Source: Sulfuricurvum sp. (GTDB lineage Bacteria > Campylobacterota > Campylobacteria > Campylobacterales > Sulfurimonadaceae). Taken from it: a DNA stretch of 9,000 bases. The position numbers and the translations under genes are program-made. Positions 1 to 4,854 of the stretch are shown here, piece by piece (the stretch's first letter is position 1; every line of letters starts with the position of its first letter). The notes below the pieces were generated by a model. That model was not told where the DNA came from. It saw only the letters and a list, made by a program, of their open reading frames with translations, and did not search any database. The stretch lies in contig DZBC01000078.1 in NCBI GenBank assembly GCA_022729835.1, positions 1-9,000 of the forward strand, read 5' to 3'.

Positions 1-69
1 TATGAATATAGCCAGCATGATCGTGTGATGGGCGAGTTGCTGCCGCGCATCAAAGAGGAGCTTTGCTAA
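1..69 (+). CDS. 3' end of an unidentified gene (possibly a regulator)
   Basis: Reading frame 1 is open from the window edge to a TAA at 67-69, giving a 22-residue C-terminus that begins YEYSQHDRVM and ends RIKEELC. The stop directly abuts the GTG start of the permease, and that gene's AGGAG ribosome-binding site lies inside this frame, so the two are almost certainly co-transcribed and translationally coupled. The fragment is too short to assign by motif. Small ArsR-type repressors often precede this permease family, and a charged tail ending in Cys would suit one, but this is only a guess from context. Confidence 0.6.
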   Translation, partial: YEYSQHDRVMGELLPRIKEELC

Positions 70-1011
70 GTGTGGCATGAACTCAGCGGCAGCGTCATTG
101 CTTCTTTGGGGCTAGAGGGCAGACTCGGCGACGCCGCGCACTTTTTTCTCTACGACACGGTAAAAATCTGGGCGCTGCTGCTCTTCATCATCTTTGCTGT
201 CAGCTTTTTGCGCACATGGATGAACGTAGAAAAAGTACGCGCCTATCTGGCGGGCAAACGCGAACTCAGCGCCAATATTCTTGCCGCGCTCTTTGGCATC
301 ATCACCCCGTTTTGCACCTGTAGCGCCATTCCGCTTTTTCTGGGCTTTTTACAGGCGCGCATTCCCGTCGGGGTCACCTTTAGCTTTCTCATCAGTGCGC
401 CGCTCAACAATGAAATCGCTATTGCGATGCTCTTTGGGCTTTTCGGCTTTAAGATCACCGCGATTTACATCGGGTTTGGGCTTTTTGTGGCGATTGTGGG
501 CGGCTACATCATCGGGCGTCTGGGGGTTAAGAAGTATGTGCTGATTCAAGTCCCTGTGATTGAAGGGGCGTTACATGTAAACGATGAACGTCCTACGTTT
601 CAAGAGCGCATTCGCGAAGCATGGGCAAATACCCGCGATATTTTTATGAAAATCTATCTTTGGGTGATGCTGGGCGTGGGGGTAGGCGCCTTTTTTCACG
701 GCTATATTCCCGCCGAGTTCATCACCGAGTACGCCGGAGGCGATGCGTGGTACGCTGTGCCAGTGGCGGTACTGATGGGTATCCCTATGTACGCCTCCGC
801 CGCAGGTGTTATGCCGCTGGTGGAAGTGCTAACGCAAAAAGGAATGCTGCTGGGATCGGCACTAAGCTTTATGATGGCCGTTACCGCGCTCTCGCTGCCT
901 GAGGCGATTATTTTAAAACAGATCTTACATGTAAGGCTCATTGCCCTCTTTTTTGCCATTATCGGGGCAGGAATTATGGGGATCGGCTTTATTTTTAATG
1001 CCATTTTATAA
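70..1011 (+). CDS. ArsP/DUF318-family permease
   Basis: This 313-residue integral membrane protein belongs to the predicted permease family DUF318 (PF03773), which includes the organoarsenical exporter ArsP of Campylobacter; its length matches. About eight hydrophobic helices are visible, near residues 28-48, 68-95, 98-125, 128-150, 195-212, 226-250, 258-284 and 288-312. The family signature is TPFCTCSAIPLF at 79-90, with a CxC pair at 82/84, followed by a helix with SAPLNNEIAI. A degenerate second copy, IPMYASAAGVMPL (238-250) followed by a helix ending LSLPEAI, suggests an internal duplication. The GTG start abuts the preceding TAA, with AGGAG at 56-60 nine bases upstream. A mini-thioredoxin follows after 11 bases. 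Substrate is inferred: arsenicals fit the neighbours, but other members of the family are linked to metals. Two TTACATGTAA palindromes lie in the gene, both read as Leu-His-Val. Confidence 0.85.
   Translation: MWHELSGSVIASLGLEGRLGDAAHFFLYDTVKIWALLLFIIFAVSFLRTWMNVEKVRAYLAGKRELSANILAALFGIITPFCTCSAIPLFLGFLQARIPVGVTFSFLISAPLNNEIAIAMLFGLFGFKITAIYIGFGLFVAIVGGYIIGRLGVKKYVLIQVPVIEGALHVNDERPTFQERIREAWANTRDIFMKIYLWVMLGVGVGAFFHGYIPAEFITEYAGGDAWYAVPVAVLMGIPMYASAAGVMPLVEVLTQKGMLLGSALSFMMAVTALSLPEAIILKQILHVRLIALFFAIIGAGIMGIGFIFNAIL
571..580. repeat. TTACATGTAA palindrome, copy 1
   Basis: Perfect 10-bp palindrome inside the permease gene, read in frame as Leu-His-Val (residues 168-170). It falls in the hydrophilic linker between the two halves of the protein, where an inserted tripeptide would be well tolerated. 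Confidence 0.9.
925..934. repeat. TTACATGTAA palindrome, copy 2
   Basis: Perfect 10-bp palindrome, extended to 12 bp (CTTACATGTAAG, 924-935), inside the permease gene. It is again read as Leu-His-Val, in the short loop before the last membrane helix. Confidence 0.9.
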
Positions 1012-1022
1012 AGGAATACAGA

Positions 1023-1259
1023 ATGAAAATCGAAATTCTCGGCACCGGATGTGCCAAATGCAAAGCCCTTGAAGAAGCGGCCAAGCAGGCTGTGGCGCAG
1101 TGCGGCATCTTTGCGCAGGTGGAAAAAGTGAGCGACCTTCAAAAAATCATGGGCTATGGGGTGATGAGTACGCCCGGACTGGTGATTGACGGTGTGCTGA
1201 TATGCAGCGGTAAAGCATTAAACGTAAACGAGATCGTCGCGCTCATTAAAGCGCAGTAA
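1023..1259 (+). CDS. Mini-thioredoxin (redox-active disulfide protein type)
   Basis: A 78-residue cytoplasmic thioredoxin-fold protein. It opens with a beta strand MKIEILGTG running into the redox motif C10-A-K-C13, and has a cis-proline motif STPG at 49-52 followed by LVIDG, the expected strand. Two extra cysteines, C27 and C61, are present. These small proteins are a known companion of DUF318 permeases in arsenic operons, where they are thought to act as thiol reductants or metal(loid) shuttles; the exact partner is not settled. The start has AAGGA at 1011-1015, seven bases upstream and overlapping the permease stop codon, so the two form one operon. A 7-bp hairpin follows the stop directly. 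Family is secure; role is inferred from the neighbour. Confidence 0.88.
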   Translation: MKIEILGTGCAKCKALEEAAKQAVAQCGIFAQVEKVSDLQKIMGYGVMSTPGLVIDGVLICSGKALNVNEIVALIKAQ

Positions 1260-1281
1260 CGCAGCCCTAACTTCGGCTGCG
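1260..1281. terminator. Hairpin between convergent genes (weak terminator candidate)
   Basis: A perfect 7-bp stem, CGCAGCC (1260-1266) pairing with GGCTGCG (1275-1281) around an 8-base loop, sits immediately after the thioredoxin stop and just before the 3' end of the convergent DUF2721 gene. Neither strand has a clear T run after the stem, so it is at best a weak bidirectional terminator or an RNA-stabilising 3' hairpin. Confidence 0.45.
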
Positions 1282-1287
1282 CAAACC

Positions 1288-1698
1288 TTACTTGACTCTG
1301 CTCTTTTCAAATCCCTTGAGTCGATCCAGTTCGTAATTGATCGCCAGATCAGAGATCAAGATTTCACGCAGTGAGCAGACGAGAGACATGGCCAGCAAGA
1401 TCAAAGAGGTGTAAAACGCCACAACCCCTTCAAACTCCCTATCCGCCTGAATAAACCCCATTGAGACCACCGCGACGAGAATACTCATCGCACCCGATGC
1501 CTGCATATATTTGATCAGCTCCACCCGCTTGCGCAACACGTCAATCTGTTTGAGCACAAGCAAATCACACCCTTTTTCGCACAGGCTCGCAAGATCACGG
1601 ATTGTTTTATAGAGTGCGAGCAAACGCTGCGTATAGGCCAACATCAACAGGGATTGCGCCGAAAAAAGCAGTGCAGGCGTGGCGATCGAGAGCTCCAT
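1288..1698 (-). CDS. DUF2721-family membrane protein
   Basis: A 136-residue protein that I recognise as DUF2721 (PF11026). The N-terminal ATPALLFSAQSLLMLAYTQRLLAL is the family's diagnostic first helix, followed by a charged, probably helical segment (residues 33-65, with KQIDVLRKRVELI) and a pair of hydrophobic helices near 69-87 and 92-111. The C-terminus is charged and cytoplasmic in style. No biochemical role is established for the family. The ATG begins one base after the TAG of the upstream small gene and no good ribosome-binding site precedes it (only AAAGCC), so translation probably depends on coupling to that gene. It converges on the permease/thioredoxin operon, with a shared hairpin between them. 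Confidence 0.85.
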   Translation of the reverse strand: MELSIATPALLFSAQSLLMLAYTQRLLALYKTIRDLASLCEKGCDLLVLKQIDVLRKRVELIKYMQASGAMSILVAVVSMGFIQADREFEGVVAFYTSLILLAMSLVCSLREILISDLAINYELDRLKGFEKSRVK

Positions 1699-1699
1699 A

Positions 1700-1873
1700 C
1701 TAGGCTTTGACGTCGAGCTGCGTGCCGATACCCGTGAGCTCTGCGCCGCTTATTTTGGGTGTTGCGATACTCTCTAAGACTTTGAGCACCTGCTCTCCCT
1801 GACCTTTTGAGGCCTCTTTGAGGGCGTAGAGCGAATTGGCGGATTGTGTAGCTGTGGGGCTGGTTGCTTCCAT
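1700..1873 (-). CDS. Small YjfB-like putative motility protein
   Basis: A 57-residue protein with a Ser/Thr/Ala-rich start, a central amphipathic helix (SLYALKEASKGQGEQVLKVL) and a C-terminus ending GTQLDVKA. This layout, with a short helix containing a K-E-A core and a closing G-x-x-[IL]-D-[VI]-[KR]-A, resembles the YjfB putative motility protein family (PF14070), whose function is unknown. I judged it by pattern alone. A longer reading from 1900 is possible, but the ATG at 1873 has a strong AAAGGAG at 1879-1885, five bases upstream, and is clearly the better start. It forms a coupled pair with the DUF2721 gene downstream. A promoter candidate lies just upstream and overlaps a TTACATGTAA palindrome. 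Confidence 0.6.
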   Translation of the reverse strand: MEATSPTATQSANSLYALKEASKGQGEQVLKVLESIATPKISGAELTGIGTQLDVKA

Positions 1874-1898
1874 GATTGCTCCTTTGAATCTTTGTACC

Positions 1899-1927
1899 AT
1901 TATCGGCTAAAATGGCTTTACATGTAA
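1899..1927 (-). promoter_or_regulatory. Candidate sigma-70 promoter of the YjfB-like/DUF2721 pair
   Basis: On the minus strand, TTACAT (1927-1922), a 17-base spacer and GATAAT (1904-1899) form a plausible -35/-10 pair. The start of transcription would be near 1892, about 20 bases before the ATG, leaving room for the ribosome-binding site at 1885-1879. The -35 half lies within the TTACATGTAA palindrome, so anything that binds the palindrome would compete with RNA polymerase. The -35 match is weak. Confidence 0.4.
1918..1927. repeat. TTACATGTAA palindrome, copy 3 (intergenic)
   Basis: Perfect 10-bp palindrome in the 172-bp divergent spacer between the YjfB-like gene and the small membrane protein. 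It overlaps the -35 half of the minus-strand promoter candidate. The rest of the spacer is A-rich on its right side and holds no clear plus-strand promoter. Confidence 0.9.
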
Positions 1928-2045
1928 GCCTATACCTCCTAAACGATACAAGCTATTGTCGCAAAAGCTGATGACTATGGTTAGAAGACCGAAATGAGTA
2001 AAGAATTTTTAAAACCGCTCACAAAATCAAAAAGAAAGGTGTTCT

Positions 2046-2381
2046 ATGGCGTTATCTCACGAAGAAAAGAAATTATTGACAAGGCGCGAAAAGCGCTTAA
2101 ATAGCTGGCCCTACGTTGGCAGTGCCCTTTTTGGTCTACTTGGGGCTTGTAGTATCTGGCTATGGATCAAGGTGCCGTATCTGATCAGTCCGTGGGCAGT
2201 CTGGGCCGCGATTCAAGACGCTAACTTGAGCGAATCGACTGCGCTACTCATGGTGGCGATGCTCCCTGTCGTTGTGCTAACACTCGTTCTTTTTGCGGTC
2301 GCTGTAGTGGCGCTCATCTTCGTAGCGTTTGCCAATGAACGCAAACTGATACGGATAATCCGAAGGTTGAGTGAACATTAA
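2046..2381 (+). CDS. Small two-helix membrane protein, unknown function
   Basis: A 111-residue protein I do not recognise. It has a charged, Lys/Arg-rich N-terminus (EEKKLLTRREKR at 6-17), a first hydrophobic segment near 23-47, a short polar loop 57-65 (QDANLSEST), a long second hydrophobic segment near 66-96, and a basic tail (NERKLIRIIRR). The positive-inside rule puts both ends in the cytoplasm. No catalytic or cysteine motif is visible; the single Cys lies in the first helix. An AAAGG at about 2035-2039 precedes the ATG. It lies upstream of the chemoreceptor gene on the same strand, but a separate promoter separates them. A 36-codon frame starting at 1994 overlaps its first 59 bases in another phase. 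Confidence 0.65.
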   Translation: MALSHEEKKLLTRREKRLNSWPYVGSALFGLLGACSIWLWIKVPYLISPWAVWAAIQDANLSESTALLMVAMLPVVVLTLVLFAVAVVALIFVAFANERKLIRIIRRLSEH

Positions 2382-2403
2382 GTATTTTTCCATCCCAACA
2401 TTT

Positions 2404-2432
2404 TTGTAAGTATTTAAATTAATCGCTACAAT
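2404..2432 (+). promoter_or_regulatory. Sigma-70-like promoter of the chemoreceptor gene
   Basis: TTGTAA (2404-2409) and TACAAT (2427-2432) are separated by exactly 17 bases in an A+T-rich 107-bp spacer, giving a predicted transcript start near 2439 and a leader of about 50 bases. This suggests that the chemoreceptor is transcribed separately from the small membrane protein upstream. Confidence 0.55.
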
Positions 2433-2488
2433 TCTGTAAGTTTTATGCATAAATTATCTATTCTTCCCACCCATCAAAAAGGATGCCA

Positions 2489-4117
2489 ATGAATCTCGTG
2501 AATAATTTGCCAACTCGTTTGAAACTTACCTTGCTTGTAGCTGTTGCTATTGTCTCTTTGCTGATTATCGGGTTGATGGGTATCCTCAAGCTTTCAGAAG
2601 TCGAGAGAGGTCTCAACACCGTCTATAATGACCGCGTTCTCCCACTAGAACAACTAAAAATGATTTCGGATGCCTACGCCGTCAACATTGTTGATACTGC
2701 GCATAAAACGCGCAACGGGAATATCAGTTTTCGTGATTGCGCCAAAAACATCCTTTCTGCGCAAGCGATTATCGATAAAAATTGGAAATCTTATATGGCA
2801 ACATCGCTAACCGATGAGGAAGCTAAACTGGCGATCGAAGCACAAGCTACTATGGCTAAGGGTAATAGCATAACAGAAAAAATTTTAAAAGCCTGCGACG
2901 CACATGATATGAACGGCGTTGAGACAATTACGATGCAAGAACTTTATCCCTTGATTGACCCTATCGGAGAAAAAATTTCTGCTCTGATTGAATTGCAACT
3001 GCGTGTCGCAAAAATGGAAAAAGAGAAGGCAACAGAGATATATGAATCAAGTCGTATCCTCATTTTCAGTGTGATCATTGTTGCATTTTTGCTTATGCTC
3101 ACCGTTGCAAGTTTCATCATTAGCGGGATCACCCACTCCATCTCTAAACTTGAAATCACCATCGAAACGGTAGCCCAGAATCGTGATTTTTCACAACAAA
3201 CACAGTTTACCGGCAACGACGAACTCGCAAATATGGGACGCAAAATCAATACCCTCGTCATGATGCTGCGCCAAGCGTTCCAAGGTATCGGTTCTGCTTC
3301 GGTTGAAAATCTCTCCGTATCCGCTGAGCTCTCAGCAACAACCCTTATGATCGGTAAAGCAGTCGAAGAAGAGGCACAAATAGTCTCTGAAACAACAAGC
3401 GAATCAGACAAAATGAAAGAGGCAATGAAAGCTTCTGCCACTGAAACGCAAATAGTACGTACTAAAGCGCTCAACGCACGCAGCAATCTGCAAGAAGCAC
3501 AATCAGCTCTCAATAACACTATTGAGCAATTGGCAATAACGTTTCAAGCAGAAAGTGAAATTAATGCGCGCCTTAACTCCCTCACTCAAGAAGCCACACA
3601 GGTTAAGCAAGTGCTAAATGTTATCGCCGACATCGCCGATCAAACCAACCTACTCGCACTCAATGCGGCTATCGAAGCAGCGCGTGCCGGAGAACATGGG
3701 CGCGGATTCGCCGTCGTTGCCGATGAAGTACGCAAACTTGCAGAACGTACCCAAAAGAGCCTCGTAGATACCAATGCAACCGTTAATATAATCGTCCAAT
3801 CAATCGGTGATATTACCGATCAAATGAACAACAATACACGACGTATTGAAAGCCTCTCAAAAGCCTCCACAGAAGTCAATAATCACACTGCAGCAGCAGT
3901 AAAGACCTTGGCCGATACAGTTGGTGCCATCGAAAAACTCTCGAATGAAATAGAGAATAATGCGGCAACGACCGAATCTATCATCATCAAAATTAATAAA
4001 ATTAACAATCTTTCAACTTCAAATGCCCGGAGTGTCGAAGAGATCGCAACGGCAGCAGAACATCTACATCAAATGACCGAGCATCTTACAGCTCAAATAT
4101 CAGTGTTTAAGATCTAA
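2489..4117 (+). CDS. Methyl-accepting chemotaxis protein
   Basis: A 542-residue transmembrane chemoreceptor that controls the CheA kinase through CheW. An N-terminal helix (12-33) leads to a periplasmic sensor domain of about 155 residues (34-188) of all-helical four-helix-bundle (4HB_MCP) style. A second membrane helix (189-213) is followed by HAMP (about 214-265) and a long coiled-coil signalling domain. The conserved hairpin tip is at 378-415, with ADQTNLLALNAAIEAARAGE and GRGFAVVADEVRKLAERTQ. There is no C-terminal pentapeptide tether for CheR/CheB. An ATG at 2483 is also in frame, but AAAGGA (2478-2483) lies five bases before the ATG at 2489 and abuts the earlier one, so I start at 2489. 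The gene is visibly richer in A+T than its neighbours and has no TTACATGTAA copy. The ligand is unknown. It converges with the arsenate-reductase-like operon. Confidence 0.95.
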   Translation: MNLVNNLPTRLKLTLLVAVAIVSLLIIGLMGILKLSEVERGLNTVYNDRVLPLEQLKMISDAYAVNIVDTAHKTRNGNISFRDCAKNILSAQAIIDKNWKSYMATSLTDEEAKLAIEAQATMAKGNSITEKILKACDAHDMNGVETITMQELYPLIDPIGEKISALIELQLRVAKMEKEKATEIYESSRILIFSVIIVAFLLMLTVASFIISGITHSISKLEITIETVAQNRDFSQQTQFTGNDELANMGRKINTLVMMLRQAFQGIGSASVENLSVSAELSATTLMIGKAVEEEAQIVSETTSESDKMKEAMKASATETQIVRTKALNARSNLQEAQSALNNTIEQLAITFQAESEINARLNSLTQEATQVKQVLNVIADIADQTNLLALNAAIEAARAGEHGRGFAVVADEVRKLAERTQKSLVDTNATVNIIVQSIGDITDQMNNNTRRIESLSKASTEVNNHTAAAVKTLADTVGAIEKLSNEIENNAATTESIIIKINKINNLSTSNARSVEEIATAAEHLHQMTEHLTAQISVFKI

Positions 4118-4154
4118 AAACCAGTTGTGCAATCACGTGTGCTCCTCTAAACGT

Positions 4155-4853
4155 TTACCCCCGCCCATAGCTACGAATATAAAAGACCTTCGGCTTCGTC
4201 CCTTTCTCCGGCAATAAAACTTCATGCGCATGTGCGCGCAACGTCTGGCTGATACGGCTTTGCGGATCATCCAGATCCCCAAAGATACGCGCATCGGCAG
4301 GGCACGCCACCACGCAGTGGGGCTGATGCCCAAATGGGGTGATGTGCGAGCAGAAGTTACATTTTTCGACAATCCCTTTTTCGCGGATCATCGCGTAGTT
4401 GTTACCGCGTTCAGCGTTCATGTAGGGTATAGGCGCACCGACTGCATCGGCGATCTCTTTGGGTGAGGAGGTACCGCCTTGCACCAGAGTACCTGTGCCG
4501 CCCCACTCGATATGGCCCTGTTCTTCGTTGAAATAGATCACGTTATAAGGATCGGCCACCATACAGGCGCGGCATCCGATACAGATGTCGGGATCATGCT
4601 CGGTAATCCCAAAGGCCTCATTGATATACATCGCGCCCGTTGGACAGGCTGCGACGCAAGGAGCGTCTTCGCAGTGGTTGCAAAGCTTGGGGATATACTC
4701 ATAGCGCACATGCGGAAAGACTCCTTCGGTCTTGATCTCATGAAACGACCAGTCGATCCCCAGCGGTGTGTTGTTCTCTGTTTTGCAGGCGATATCGCAC
4801 GCCCCGCAGCCGACACAGTTGTGCAGGTCGATAACCATACCAAAACGTGCCAT
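4155..4853 (-). CDS. arrB: Four-cluster ferredoxin subunit (ArrB/PsrB type), one ligand Cys replaced
   Basis: A 232-residue electron-transfer subunit that would carry electrons from the NrfD anchor to the molybdenum subunit. It has no signal peptide, as expected if it is exported together with the Tat-targeted catalytic subunit. Four ligand groups are visible: I, C13/C16/C19/C23; II, C58/C61/C66/C70; III, C91/C94/C97 with Asp101 where the fourth Cys is expected; IV, C165/C168/C180/C184. In this family the last residue of group III serves the cluster held by the first three Cys of group II, so that cluster would be Asp-ligated or [3Fe-4S]. The ATG follows the catalytic subunit's TAA by one base, with a strong GGAGGT at 4859-4864 inside that gene. 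The arrB name depends on the catalytic subunit; PsrB, PhsB and NrfC look similar. No convincing terminator follows. Confidence 0.85.
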   Translation of the reverse strand: MARFGMVIDLHNCVGCGACDIACKTENNTPLGIDWSFHEIKTEGVFPHVRYEYIPKLCNHCEDAPCVAACPTGAMYINEAFGITEHDPDICIGCRACMVADPYNVIYFNEEQGHIEWGGTGTLVQGGTSSPKEIADAVGAPIPYMNAERGNNYAMIREKGIVEKCNFCSHITPFGHQPHCVVACPADARIFGDLDDPQSRISQTLRAHAHEVLLPEKGTKPKVFYIRSYGRG

Positions 4854-4854
4854 A

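Noticed and set aside
702..1142. Minus-strand open frame opposite the permease and thioredoxin genes
   Set aside because: It covers the junction of two well-supported genes in antisense and has no family signature.
1920..1938. AGGAGG followed by ATG-TAA on the minus strand, a minimal start-stop leader
   Set aside because: ATG-TAA is part of every TTACATGTAA copy, the spacing of about 10 bases is long, and it would lie upstream of the predicted transcript start.
4118..4154. Terminator between the convergent chemoreceptor and ferredoxin genes
   Set aside because: There is a short T run on the minus strand, but the only pairing before it is a 3-bp stem, so there is no supportable hairpin.
4409..4428. 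Partial matches to the palindrome, such as TTCATGTAG in the ferredoxin gene
   Set aside because: Two mismatches, in a frame that encodes ordinary protein sequence; expected by chance.
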